Shown one piece after another: positions 37,246 to 46,303 of a DNA stretch of 64,000 bases (positions are counted from its first letter, which is position 1; every line of letters begins with the position of its first letter). This stretch comes from Vagococcus penaei (GTDB lineage Bacteria > Bacillota > Bacilli > Lactobacillales > Vagococcaceae). The stretch spans positions 2,301,305 through 2,365,304 of the forward strand of contig NZ_CP019609.1 of the NCBI RefSeq assembly GCF_001998885.1, written 5' to 3'. A program made the position numbers and the translations under genes. A model generated the notes under the pieces. That model worked only from the letters and a program-made list of their open reading frames with translations, did no database searches and had not been told where the DNA came from.

Positions 37246-39152
37246 ATGAAAATATTAAGAGCGGATCATCTATCAAAATCATATGGAGAAAAAGTTCTTT
37301 TAAATGATGTGTCATTTTTGATAAAAGAAAAAGACCGTATTGGTTTGATTGGAATTAATGGGACTGGAAAATCGACGTTGATGTCAATTTTAGCGCGTGT
37401 TGATCAAGCAGAGACGGGTGATATTGATCATCCGCACGACTATCAAATTGGTTACTTATCACAACAAGCAACATTTAATGATGATGATTTAGTATTAGAT
37501 GTGATTTTTGACAGCCATTCTCCTATTATGCAAGCAGTCAAACGTTATGAAAAAGCACTCGATAACTTAACGACTGATAGCACTAATGAGGCTTATCAAC
37601 TTGCTTATACTAAAGCTGAAGATGAGATGAATCGTGAAGATGCTTGGATTGCTGATACAAATGCGAAAACTATTTTAAGTAAATTAGGTATTTTAATGTT
37701 ACATAAAAAAGTTAGTGAATTATCGGGTGGACAAAAAAACGTCTAGGGTTAGCTCAAGTACTTATTCAAGAACCTGATTTATTATTACTAGATGAACCCA
37801 CAAACCATTTAGACTATCAAAGTATTGAATGGCTTGAAAATTATTTAAAAGGTTACAGAGGGGCACTAGTAGTCACGACACATGATCGATATTTCTTAGA
37901 TCGAGTAACAAATAGAATTCTTGAGTTGTCTAAAGGTGATTTATACGAATATCAAGGAAATTATGAAGCGTATTTAGTGCAACGCGCTGAACGTGAAGAA
38001 ATTGAAGAAAAACAACAGCATAAGAATAAACAGTTATTTAAACAAGAGTTAGCCTGGATGCGTGCAGGTGTTCAAGGTCGCGGTACAAAGCAGCAAGCTA
38101 GAATTAATCGTTTTAACGACTTGAAAGAGACCGTTAATCAGTCGCAAGCTGCTGATGATTTAACGTTTTCAACCGGGACACAACGTCTTGGGAAAAAAGT
38201 CCTTGATTTAGTTCATGGTAGTTATCACATAGAGGATAAAGTGATTTTAGATGATTTTTCGTGCTTAATTCAATCTAGAGAGCGACTAGGTATTACCGGT
38301 GAGAATGGAAGCGGTAAATCAACGTTATTAAACCTCTTAAGTGGCCGATTAACGCTTGACTCTGGTGAGCTAGAAGTTGGGGAAACAGTTAAAATTGGTT
38401 ACTATACGCAAGAAAATGAGCAAATGGATGAATCAAAGCGAATGATTGCTTATTTGCAAGAAAAAGCCGAAGAAGTGAAACAAGCTGATGGGACAACAAT
38501 CAGTGTCACAGAATTATTAGAGCGGTTTTTATTTCCACGCAACATGCATGGGGCACTTATCTCTAAGCTATCGGGTGGGGAAAAACGACGCTTATTTTTA
38601 TTAAATATTTTAATTCAACAGCCAAATGTATTGCTACTAGATGAACCAACCAATGATTTAGATATTGAAACTCTGACAATTTTAGAAGATTATCTAGAGT
38701 CGTTTCCGGGTGCTGTTATTACAGTCAGCCATGATCGGTATTTTTTAGATAAAACAATGGATAAATTACTAATTTTTAAAGGGAATGGACGTATTGAGCG
38801 TTATTTTGGTCGTATGACAGATTATTTAATGACTAGTCAAACGGAAAAAGAATCACAGTCAGTGGCAACTAAAACAACTACAGCTAATAAGCAGCAGGCT
38901 GACCATAAGATTGAACAAATAAGTGACAATAAAACTAAATTAACGTACAATGAACAAAAAGAGTGGCAAACGATTGAACAAGAAATAGATGACTTAGAAC
39001 AAAAAATTGACACTGTTAATCAAACTATGTTAACTTTTTCAAATGATTCGTTAAAACTTCAAGAACTTCAAAAAGAATTAACAGAAACAGAACAGGCATT
39101 AGAAACAAAAATGGAGCGTTGGGAATATTTAAGTACGTATGCCGATAACTAA
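37246..39152 (+). pseudogene. ABC-F family ATPase (Uup/YfmR-like), split by a 1-base frameshift
   Basis: Soluble twin-ATPase acting on ribosomes rather than membranes. The first frame covers Walker A GINGTGKST and ends inside the first signature (LSGGQK) at 37746. The second frame reads on with KRLGLAQVLIQEPDLLLLDEPTNHLD, the linker, the second ATPase (GENGSGKST, LSGGEKRRL, LLLDEPTNDLD, SHDRYFLD) and a C-terminal coiled coil typical of Uup. A7 at 37733-37739 needs one more A to join both into about 635 residues. The downstream ATG at 37926 could start only a truncated protein. Sequencing error is the simplest explanation. Confidence 0.9.
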
Positions 39153-39165
39153 GTAGGGGGATACC

Positions 39166-40113
39166 ATGGAAGAAGCATATTTAGATTTAGGTCGCACCAT
39201 TTTACAAAATGGCGTAGAAAAAACTGATAGAACAGGTACTGGAACCAAGAGTGTCTTTGGATACCAAATGCGGTTTGATTTAGCAAAGGGTTTTCCTTTA
39301 CTGACAACCAAGCGTGTGCCTTTTTCATTAATTAAAAGTGAATTATTATGGTTTATACACGGTGATACAAATATCAAGTATCTATTAGAGCATAATAATC
39401 ATATTTGGGATGAGTGGGCTTTTGAACGCTATGTGAAAAGTTCTGATTATAAAGGACCCGATATGACAGATTTTGGGCGTCGTTGTTTAGTTGATGAAGA
39501 TTTTAATGAAATCTACCAAAATGAATTGGCTAAATTTTGTCAATTAATTTTGACTGATGACCAGTTTGCTTTAAAATATGGAGAGTTAGGTAATATTTAT
39601 GGAGCACAATGGCGTCATTGGAAAACATCACAGGGGGAAACGATTGACCAGTTGCAACAAGTTATTGATATGATTAAAACAACACCAGATTCTAGACGAC
39701 TATTAGTTTCTGCTTGGAATCCAGAAGATGTACCTAATATGGCATTGCCACCGTGTCACACGATGTTTCAGTTTTATGTTGCTAACGGTAAATTGAGTTG
39801 TCAGTTATATCAACGCAGTGCTGACGTTTTTCTAGGTGTACCATTTAACATTGCGAGCTATGCATTATTAACTCATTTAATTGCACATGAAACAGGGTTA
39901 GCTGTTGGAGACTTTGTTCATACCCTTGGTGATGCTCATCTATATACTAATCACTTTGAGCAAATGTCATTACAATTAAGTAGAGAACCTAGGGAGTTAC
40001 CTACTATTGAATTGAATCAAGCGAAAAAAAGTATATTTGACTTTGATATGGATGATATCCAATTGAAAAATTATCAACCACATAAAGGTATTAAAGCACC
40101 AATTGCTGTATGA
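39166..40113 (+). CDS. thyA: Thymidylate synthase
   Basis: Methylates dUMP to dTMP using methylene-tetrahydrofolate. The 315-residue protein has the active-site Cys in [31 protein letters not shown], and the folate site near [10 protein letters not shown]. The insertion near residues 85-125 matches the longer ThyA seen in lactic acid bacteria. It lies 13 bases after the ABC-F gene and 34 bases before folA, which regenerates the folate it oxidises; probably one operon. Confidence 0.96.
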   Translation: MEEAYLDLGRTILQNGVEKTDRTGTGTKSVFGYQMRFDLAKGFPLLTTKRVPFSLIKSELLWFIHGDTNIKYLLEHNNHIWDEWAFERYVKSSDYKGPDMTDFGRRCLVDEDFNEIYQNELAKFCQLILTDDQFALKYGELGNIYGAQWRHWKTSQGETIDQLQQVIDMIKTTPDSRRLLVSAWNPEDVPNMALPPCHTMFQFYVANGKLSCQLYQRSADVFLGVPFNIASYALLTHLIAHETGLAVGDFVHTLGDAHLYTNHFEQMSLQLSREPRELPTIELNQAKKSIFDFDMDDIQLKNYQPHKGIKAPIAV

Positions 40114-40147
40114 TGAAATGTGTTAATCTTTGGGGGAGGAATATAAA

Positions 40148-40645
40148 ATGATAGCTGCTATATGGGCTCAGGATATGAATGGTTTAATTGGAAATAATGA
40201 GGTGTTACCATGGTATTTACCTGATGATTTGCAATTTTTTAAGCAGATGACGGAGAATAATGCCATCGTGATGGGACGTAAAACGTTTGAAGGTATGGGT
40301 AAACGACTCTTACCTAATCGTGAAACAATTGTTCTAACATCTGATAAAAATTATGATGGTAATGGAGCTATCGTAATGAACTCAGTGGAAGAAGTACTAG
40401 AATTTGCTAATGAGTTTGAAGGAATTACATTTATCACAGGTGGCGGTGAAATCTACAAAACCTTTTTACCTCATTTAGATGTATTATATCGAACGCTAAT
40501 TAAAGCAGAGTTTGAGGGAGATACTTATTTTCCGTATTTAGATTGGGATGAATGGCATATTGTTAGTACAAGTGCAGGGACAGTTGATGATAAAAATCTC
40601 TATGCGCATGATTTCGAAACGTATCAACGCCATGTGAATAATTAA
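40148..40645 (+). CDS. folA: Dihydrofolate reductase
   Basis: Reduces dihydrofolate made by thymidylate synthase; the target of trimethoprim. The 165-residue protein shows MIAAIWAQDMNGLIGNNEVLPWYLPDDLQFFKQMT, IVMGRKTFEGMG and FITGGGEIYKTFLP, complete DHFR motifs. The start at 40148 follows GGGGGAGG; an upstream TTG at 40130 overlaps that site. It is directly downstream of thyA. Confidence 0.95.
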   Translation: MIAAIWAQDMNGLIGNNEVLPWYLPDDLQFFKQMTENNAIVMGRKTFEGMGKRLLPNRETIVLTSDKNYDGNGAIVMNSVEEVLEFANEFEGITFITGGGEIYKTFLPHLDVLYRTLIKAEFEGDTYFPYLDWDEWHIVSTSAGTVDDKNLYAHDFETYQRHVNN

Positions 40646-40683
40646 AAAGGTTAGGAAAGCATTGGCTTTCCTAACCTTTTTCT
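40644..40683. terminator. Bidirectional terminator between folA and trhA
   Basis: AAAAAGGTTAGGAAAGC pairs with GCTTTCCTAACCTTTTT around a short loop; it serves both converging genes. Confidence 0.88.
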
Positions 40684-40685
40684 TA

Positions 40686-41333
40686 TTATGTAAATAAATA
40701 AATTGAAAAATAGATAAAGCATGCACCTAGCATGACAAAAATATGCCAAATGACGTGCATGAAACGTACCTGTTTCATGCTGTAAAACCAAGCGCCAACA
40801 GTATAAGATAACCCACCCAAAAACAAAAGTAGAAAGCCATTGAAACCTAACCCATCATATAGTGGTTTGATAGCAATTAAGCACAACCAGCCCATTGCGA
40901 TATATAGAAGAACACCGGCTTTATTTTTTGATTTCAACCAAATTGACTTGTAGACAATACCCATAAGAGCCAAGCTCCAAATAATACCAAAGAGTGTCCA
41001 TCCTAGCCATCCTTTAATTGTCAGTAAACAAAATGGAGTATAGCTACCAGCAATTAATAGGTAGATTGAGCTATGGTCAAATATCTGAAAGACTTTTTTT
41101 GCTCGTGTGAAAATTAAACTATGAAACAAAGTAGAAAATAAAAAGAGTAAAATCATTGAAGCGCCAAAGATACTGTAAGAGACAATATAGATTGGAGAGC
41201 CAATCTTAACTCCGCGAATAATTAGTAACACTAATCCAGCAATACTTAGACCTGCACCAATACCGTGAGTGATAGCATTAAAGACTTCATTGACAATTAA
41301 ATATTTCTTTGAAAAAGTTGATGGTTGTTGCAT
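40686..41333 (-). CDS. trhA: Hemolysin III / PAQR family membrane protein
   Basis: A 215-residue protein with seven helices and the family's metal-site residues: NAITHGIGAGLSIAG, STLFHSL, FDHSSIYLLIAGSYTPFCL and the C-terminal HVIWHIFVMLGACFIYFSIY. In B. subtilis and E. coli these proteins influence membrane energetics and lipid homeostasis; haemolysis is a historic label. I start at the second Met (41333) because AAAGGA overlaps the first ATG. Divergent from degV. Confidence 0.88.
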   Translation of the reverse strand: MQQPSTFSKKYLIVNEVFNAITHGIGAGLSIAGLVLLIIRGVKIGSPIYIVSYSIFGASMILLFLFSTLFHSLIFTRAKKVFQIFDHSSIYLLIAGSYTPFCLLTIKGWLGWTLFGIIWSLALMGIVYKSIWLKSKNKAGVLLYIAMGWLCLIAIKPLYDGLGFNGFLLLFLGGLSYTVGAWFYSMKQVRFMHVIWHIFVMLGACFIYFSIYLFT

Positions 41334-41376
41334 CGATGACATCCTTTCGTTTTTTTTTAAGTGAAAATCTGCCTTT

Positions 41377-41401
41377 TATCTGTTATACTGTACAACAGAT
41401 A
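41377..41401 (+). promoter_or_regulatory. Inverted repeat over the -10 of the degV gene, candidate operator
   Basis: TATCTGTT (41377-41384) and AACAGATA (41394-41401) are exact inverted copies 9 bases apart, and TATACT (41384-41389) lies between them. The -35 is poor. No T-tract follows, so a protein-binding site is more likely than a terminator. The intergenic region is shared with divergent trhA. Confidence 0.5.
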
Positions 41402-41451
41402 GGTTAATACAATTCTACACGAATATGTCGGATTTTGAAAGAGGTTTTATA

Positions 41452-42288
41452 ATGACTAAAATAAAAATTGTTACAGACTCATCTGCGATGATTGTTCCAG
41501 AGCGTTTAAAGGAAATAGATATTCACATTGTGAGTCTGTCCGTAATGATTGATGGCACGGTTTATACTGATAGTGGTCTTGATAATATTGAATTTATAAC
41601 AATGATGGAAAATTCTAAGGCACTTCCAAAAACTAGTCAACCGCCAATTGGTGAGTTTATTGAAATGTATGATAAATTAGGTGCTGATGGCAGCGAAATT
41701 ATTTCAATTCATTTAACCGAAAAATTAAGCGGTACAGTCAATACAGCACGACAAGCAGCGCAAATGACACATTCTAATGTAACGGTGATTGATAGTAAAT
41801 TTATTGATCAAGCATTAGGTTTTCAAGTGTATGAAGCAGCTAAACTAGCGCAAGCTGGTGCTAGCAAGGAAGCAATTCTTGAAAAAATTCAAGACGTGAA
41901 AGAAAAAACGCAGTTATTTATTGGTGTAGCAACACTAGAAAACTTGGTTAAAGGTGGACGTGTTAGTAAGTTGGCAGGTGCCTTATCAGGTTTCTTAAAC
42001 ATGAAGGTTATGATGGAGCTATTAAATGGTGAATTAGTTGTTGTGACTAAAGGTCGTGGTAACAAGACGTTTACTAAATGGTTGAAAAAATTGGAAGAAT
42101 CTTTAGCAACACTAGATTTGAATTATATCGGCATTTCTGACGCTGGAAGTCGTGACTTAACAACTGAAATGCGAGCTTCCTTACAACAAATTTTACCAAA
42201 TCAAGAAATACCAATCGTTCACACAACACCGCTTGTTTCAACACATGCTGGAAAAGGTGCCTTTGCGATAATGTTTTATTCAAAATAG
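41452..42288 (+). CDS. DegV family fatty-acid-binding protein
   Basis: A 278-residue two-domain DegV protein: KIVTDSSAMIVPERL (fatty-acid-contacting N-domain), PKTSQPPIGEF, SIHLTEKLSGTVNTARQAA, VIDSKFIDQALGFQV, LENLVKGGRVSKL and HTTPLVSTHAGKGAFAIMF. DegV proteins bind a fatty acid; the FakB subset presents it to the kinase FakA, which allows exogenous fatty acids to be used. Whether this one is FakB cannot be decided here. The start at 41452 follows AAAGAGG. An intrinsic terminator follows. Confidence 0.88.
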   Translation: MTKIKIVTDSSAMIVPERLKEIDIHIVSLSVMIDGTVYTDSGLDNIEFITMMENSKALPKTSQPPIGEFIEMYDKLGADGSEIISIHLTEKLSGTVNTARQAAQMTHSNVTVIDSKFIDQALGFQVYEAAKLAQAGASKEAILEKIQDVKEKTQLFIGVATLENLVKGGRVSKLAGALSGFLNMKVMMELLNGELVVVTKGRGNKTFTKWLKKLEESLATLDLNYIGISDAGSRDLTTEMRASLQQILPNQEIPIVHTTPLVSTHAGKGAFAIMFYSK

Positions 42289-42302
42289 AAAACTGTTTGA
42301 AG

Positions 42303-42330
42303 GCAGATCACAATGGTCTGCTTTTTTTTT
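42303..42330 (+). terminator. Terminator between degV and ypmR
   Basis: GCAGATC pairs with GGTCTGC around a 5-base loop and is followed by T9. It is short, so some readthrough into ypmR is possible. Confidence 0.75.
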
Positions 42331-42351
42331 ACAAAGGGGCGAAATAAAAAT

Positions 42352-43257
42352 ATGAATAAATTAAAAAAATTACTACCAGTTGCAAGTTTTTTTATTGTTA
42401 TCTGCCTTGTTACTTTTACCTTATTATCGCTATTAATTCCGCCAGCCGGTAAAATAGAGGTAAATACTAAGCCACAAGCAAAAGAAAAACGCATGGATAT
42501 CTTAAGAATCAGTGCTATTGGAGATTCATTGACTGAAGGCGTTGGTGATACCACTAAAGCAGGTGGGTATGTACCGATTTTGCAACGAGATTTAACTGAT
42601 TCTGAACCAATCAATGTTATTCAAATGTCGAATTTTGGTAAATCAGGTGATCGAAGTGATCAAATTCTAAAGAGACTAAAAAAAAATGAAGAGATGCAAA
42701 AATCTTTGGCCGAAGCTAATATCATTACGTTGACTGTGGGTGGGAATGATTTGATGAAAGCAATTCAAAGTCATATTTTTGGTAAACTATCACTTAAGAG
42801 TTTTGTTAAACCACGTAATCGTTACGAAGATGAGTTACAACGACTATACGATGAAATTAGGAAATATAATGCAACGGCACCTATTTATCAACTAGGAATT
42901 TATAATCCATTTTTTATGAATTTTGAAGATATCAAAGAAATGCAAGAAATTGCGGATTATTGGAATGAGGGATCGAAAGAATTTGTTAGTCGCCAAGATA
43001 ATGCTTTCTTTGTACCAATTAATGAGGAGATTTCGCGGGGACTCGATGGTAAATCAGCATTAAATAATGTCGCCGATCCAACTGATAGTATAGAAGAAAA
43101 TAACTCTAGCGCACAAGAAGATGCTAAAAAGGCTGTTGTAAATAATTTGATTTCAGAAGAAGATAGCTTTCATCCAAATAATCTAGGCTACCAAGTGATT
43201 GCTAATGCCTTTAAAAAAGAAATTATTGCAACGAAAGAATTATGGTTTAAGAAATGA
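42352..43257 (+). CDS. SGNH/GDSL hydrolase, YpmR-like
   Basis: A 301-residue secreted or membrane-anchored esterase/lipase. An N-terminal helix (about 6-27) precedes the SGNH blocks ISAIGDSLTEGVGD (catalytic Ser), LTVGGNDL (Gly and Asn) and DSFHPNNLGY (Asp/His). It matches B. subtilis YpmR, and the gene order ypmR-ypmS-msrA-yozE is close to that genome. The start at 42352 follows AAAGGGGC; an upstream in-frame ATG at 42313 lies inside the terminator. It ends 10 bases before ypmS. Confidence 0.85.
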   Translation: MNKLKKLLPVASFFIVICLVTFTLLSLLIPPAGKIEVNTKPQAKEKRMDILRISAIGDSLTEGVGDTTKAGGYVPILQRDLTDSEPINVIQMSNFGKSGDRSDQILKRLKKNEEMQKSLAEANIITLTVGGNDLMKAIQSHIFGKLSLKSFVKPRNRYEDELQRLYDEIRKYNATAPIYQLGIYNPFFMNFEDIKEMQEIADYWNEGSKEFVSRQDNAFFVPINEEISRGLDGKSALNNVADPTDSIEENNSSAQEDAKKAVVNNLISEEDSFHPNNLGYQVIANAFKKEIIATKELWFKK

Positions 43258-43267
43258 GGAATAAAGA

Positions 43268-43930
43268 ATGAAACGGTCAAAACCAACTGAAAAGACAGGT
43301 CAGATTGTCAGTGACAATAAATTATTAAATTTTTTTAAAAATCCTTGGAAAATTGCTTTTTTGACCTTAATAGCAATTATTCTAGGGATGGTACTATTTG
43401 TTGGGACAAGAGTTACCACAACTCGTTCGAACTATGATGCTAATGCAAAAACTAATCAAATCAGTAAAGAGCCGACGTTTCAAGTTTTACTAAAAAAAGA
43501 TCAAATCAATAATATTTTAAATTTTTATTTGGATGATTTTATGAAAAAATCAGGCGTTGACTATTCATTTGCATTAGATAATGAAGCAATGTTAGAGGGT
43601 ACTTTTGAGTTGTTAGGTCATCCAACACATTTTTATTTATATTTTGAACCTTATGTGCTAACTGATGGTAATGTTCAGTTACGAGCTAAAAATCTATCTG
43701 TAGGCACGTTGAGTATTCCGATTTCAGCAATGATTAACTATATCTCCCATAGTGTTGATTTTCCTGATTGGGTAGAAGTTAATGCTGATAAGCAGACGAT
43801 AACGCTACATTTAGATAAATTTACATTATCAAATGGTATGCAAATTCGGGCGGATAAAATTAATTTGATTGATGATGAAATTAGTTTTAGTGTGTATTTG
43901 AATAAAAAAGAATTAGAGAAAGGCAAGTGA
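43268..43930 (+). CDS. YpmS family (DUF2140) membrane-anchored protein
   Basis: A 220-residue protein with one N-terminal helix (about 29-50: [20 protein letters not shown]) and an extracellular beta-rich domain ([20 protein letters not shown] ... [22 protein letters not shown] ... [22 protein letters not shown]). This pattern defines YpmS/DUF2140, a family of unknown function that follows the YpmR hydrolase. It overlaps the region just upstream of msrA and is cotranscribed with ypmR. Confidence 0.85.
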   Translation: MKRSKPTEKTGQIVSDNKLLNFFKNPWKIAFLTLIAIILGMVLFVGTRVTTTRSNYDANAKTNQISKEPTFQVLLKKDQINNILNFYLDDFMKKSGVDYSFALDNEAMLEGTFELLGHPTHFYLYFEPYVLTDGNVQLRAKNLSVGTLSIPISAMINYISHSVDFPDWVEVNADKQTITLHLDKFTLSNGMQIRADKINLIDDEISFSVYLNKKELEKGK

Positions 43931-43935
43931 GAGTA

Positions 43936-44451
43936 ATGAGTGAAACAGCAATTTTTGCAGGTGGATGTTTTTGGTGCATGATTGAACCATTTGACACACG
44001 TCCTGGTATTATATCTATAGTTTCTGGTTATACTGGTGGTTACAAAGAACACCCAACATATGAAGAAGTTTGTACTGGCTTAACTGGCCATACAGAAGCT
44101 GTTAAAATTGAGTTTGATCCTGAAATTATCTCTTACGATGAGTTATTACAAATTTACTGGCAACAGACAGACCCAACAGATGCTTTTGGACAATTTCAAG
44201 ATCGTGGTGATAGCTATCGTCCAGTGATTTTTTATACAAATGACGCTCAAAAAGAAGCGGCTGAAGCAAGTAAACAAGCCTTAGCTGACTCTGGTAAGTA
44301 TCTCGAGCCGATTGTGACTCAAATTGAACCAGCAAGCCCATTTTATTTGGCTGAAACCTATCATCAAGATTTTTACAAAAAACATCCAATGCGTTATAAG
44401 TTATCTCATTTAGAGAGAGAACGATTTTTAAAAAAAGTTTGGGGTGACTAG
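43936..44451 (+). CDS. msrA: Peptide-methionine (S)-S-oxide reductase
   Basis: Repairs oxidised methionine (S form) in proteins. The 171-residue protein has the catalytic Cys in [15 protein letters not shown], then [18 protein letters not shown] and [11 protein letters not shown]. The C-terminus lacks an obvious resolving Cys, which suggests use of another Cys or of a thiol partner. I use ATG 43936 ([13 protein letters not shown]); a GTG at 43927 overlaps the end of ypmS. msrB is not adjacent. Confidence 0.95.
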   Translation: MSETAIFAGGCFWCMIEPFDTRPGIISIVSGYTGGYKEHPTYEEVCTGLTGHTEAVKIEFDPEIISYDELLQIYWQQTDPTDAFGQFQDRGDSYRPVIFYTNDAQKEAAEASKQALADSGKYLEPIVTQIEPASPFYLAETYHQDFYKKHPMRYKLSHLERERFLKKVWGD

Positions 44452-44456
44452 AGTTA

Positions 44457-44675
44457 ATGAAAAGAAGTTTTTATCACTATGTTCAAACGTTTCGTGATGC
44501 TAAATTGCAAACGCCGGAAACATTATTAGCCGAAGAAATTTTTCGGGATCTGCAATTTCCAAAGCAATCAGAAGATTATGATGAACTGTCTCATTATCTA
44601 GAAACAAACGCATACTATATTCCTAGTATGGATTTATTTGATGCACTATGGGAGAAATATATTGAAACAAATTAA
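44457..44675 (+). CDS. YozE / UPF0346 family protein
   Basis: A 72-residue small helical protein: SFYHYVQTFRDAKLQTPETLLAEEIFRDLQFPKQSEDYDELSHYLE. This is the UPF0346 (YozE) family, with a SAM-like fold and no known function. It lies 5 bases after msrA and 19 bases before ctpA, inside one probable operon from ypmR to ctpA. Confidence 0.88.
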   Translation: MKRSFYHYVQTFRDAKLQTPETLLAEEIFRDLQFPKQSEDYDELSHYLETNAYYIPSMDLFDALWEKYIETN

Positions 44676-44694
44676 CTAAGGAAGTGACCTGCTT

Positions 44695-46182
44695 GTGAAA
44701 AATGAAGATGAGAAGGATAAACAATCCTTGAATGACTTACAGCCTAAAAAGAAAAAACGTGGTATTTCGACGTTTCAATATATTATTAGTCTGATTATTA
44801 TTGCGATTGTTGCATCTGGGGTGACAGTTGTAACATATGAAATGACGCATCGAGAGAAATTATCGTCGGATTCGTCTGTTAGTTCGTTACAAAGTGTTGA
44901 CTACCTAAATGAACTAATTAAATTAGGGTATATTGACAAAGTTGATGAGCAAAAACTAGTTGATGGAGCATTAAAGGGGATGGTCGATGCATTAGATGAC
45001 CCTTATTCGACTTATTTCAGTGCAACTGAAGCGAAAGACTTTGATGATAGTATTTCTGGTAGCTTCGAAGGAATTGGCGCTACAATGACACTTGAAGATG
45101 GTTTGCCTACAATTGCTGAACCACCGATTAAAGATTCACCAGCGGAAAAAGCTCAATTAAAAGCTGGCGATAAAATCATTAAAGTGGACGGTAAAGACGT
45201 TAAAGGTAAAGATTTAAGCGACGTGGTATCGAAAGTTCGTGGTGAAAAAGGAACTGTTGTTAAGCTTGAGATGATGCGAGATAAAGAACCATTTAATGTT
45301 GAAATTAAGCGTGATAAGATACCAATGGAATCAGTAAAAGCAACGCTTGATAAAAAAAATAAAGAAGTGGGCTATATTCAAGTTACAAGTTTTAATGAAA
45401 CCACTTCTGATGAATTCAATCAAGCCGTTTCTAAGCTAGAAAAAGAAGGTGCAAAAGGATTTATCATTGATGTAAGAGGTAATCCTGGTGGTGTCTTACC
45501 TGAAGTTGAAAAAATGACAAGTCGTTTCCTTGAAAATGGTGAGACGATTGTACAATTTGAAGGTCGTGATAAAGAAAAGACAGATGATGTTGCTAGCAAA
45601 GAATTAGATGGCGGTAAGAAAATCAAGCAACCGACTGTTCTCTTGACCGATGAAAATAGTGCCAGTGCCTCTGAAATTATGGCTGCAGCCTTAAAAGATA
45701 CTGGACGTTATGATATTATTGGAACAAAAACTTTTGGTAAAGGCACGGTTCAATCACTTATTCCCTTAGGTGATCAAGGTGAAGTAAAACTAACAATTAA
45801 GAAATGGTTGACACCAAAAGGAGAATGGATTCATAAAAAAGGGGTTGAACCAACAATTGAAGTAGCATATCCTGAGTATTTAAATCATCGAATGATTGAT
45901 ATGTCTAAGACGTATAAAGAAGGTATGATTAGTGAGGATGTTACAATCATTAATGACTACTTAAATGCTTTAGGCTATCAGACTGAGACCAAGTCTGATG
46001 TTTATACTACTGAAACAAAAACTGCAGTGAGTGAATTTCAAGACAAAGAAGGCTTAGGCGTAACTGGTGAAGTTAATAAAGAAACAGCTCAACGCTTAGT
46101 AGAAGCAATTTTAAATCACTGGAAAGAAAATGATAGTCAGTATTTAAAAGGCTTAGAAGTTATTCAAGAAAAACTAAAGTAA
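44695..46182 (+). CDS. C-terminal processing peptidase (S41, CtpA/CtpB)
   Basis: Membrane-anchored serine protease acting outside the membrane. The 495-residue protein has a Lys-rich cytoplasmic start, one helix (about 27-49), a PDZ domain (about 105-190; IADPAEKAQLKAGDKIIKVDG-like) and the S41 core (VRGNPGG; catalytic Ser in ENSASASEIMAAAL; catalytic Lys in TKTFGKGTVQS). A C-terminal peptidoglycan-binding domain follows (about 415-480; TKTAVSEFQDKEGLGVTGEVNKETAQRL). Start GTG 44695, with AAGGAAGTGA 7 bases upstream. It ends the operon begun by ypmR. Confidence 0.93.
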   Translation: MKNEDEKDKQSLNDLQPKKKKRGISTFQYIISLIIIAIVASGVTVVTYEMTHREKLSSDSSVSSLQSVDYLNELIKLGYIDKVDEQKLVDGALKGMVDALDDPYSTYFSATEAKDFDDSISGSFEGIGATMTLEDGLPTIAEPPIKDSPAEKAQLKAGDKIIKVDGKDVKGKDLSDVVSKVRGEKGTVVKLEMMRDKEPFNVEIKRDKIPMESVKATLDKKNKEVGYIQVTSFNETTSDEFNQAVSKLEKEGAKGFIIDVRGNPGGVLPEVEKMTSRFLENGETIVQFEGRDKEKTDDVASKELDGGKKIKQPTVLLTDENSASASEIMAAALKDTGRYDIIGTKTFGKGTVQSLIPLGDQGEVKLTIKKWLTPKGEWIHKKGVEPTIEVAYPEYLNHRMIDMSKTYKEGMISEDVTIINDYLNALGYQTETKSDVYTTETKTAVSEFQDKEGLGVTGEVNKETAQRLVEAILNHWKENDSQYLKGLEVIQEKLK

Positions 46183-46195
46183 TCAATTTGATACA

Positions 46196-46243
46196 AGACT
46201 AGGTGTATTGCCGTGATTAGCGGTAGACACTTAGTCTTTTTTA
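46196..46243 (+). terminator. Terminator after the ctp gene
   Basis: AAGACTAGGTGT pairs with ACACTTAGTCTT around a loop with internal pairing, followed by T6. Confidence 0.75.
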
Positions 46244-46258
46244 GCTTGATTTTTTTGA

Positions 46259-46297
46259 TAAAAAAATGAGTCTACTTAGTTTCAAGTAGACTCATTT
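46259..46297 (-). terminator. Terminator after yidC
   Basis: ATGAGTCTACTT (46266-46277) and AAGTAGACTCAT (46284-46295) form a perfect stem; read on the minus strand it is followed by a T-run. Confidence 0.82.
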
Positions 46298-46303
46298 AAA
46301 TAT

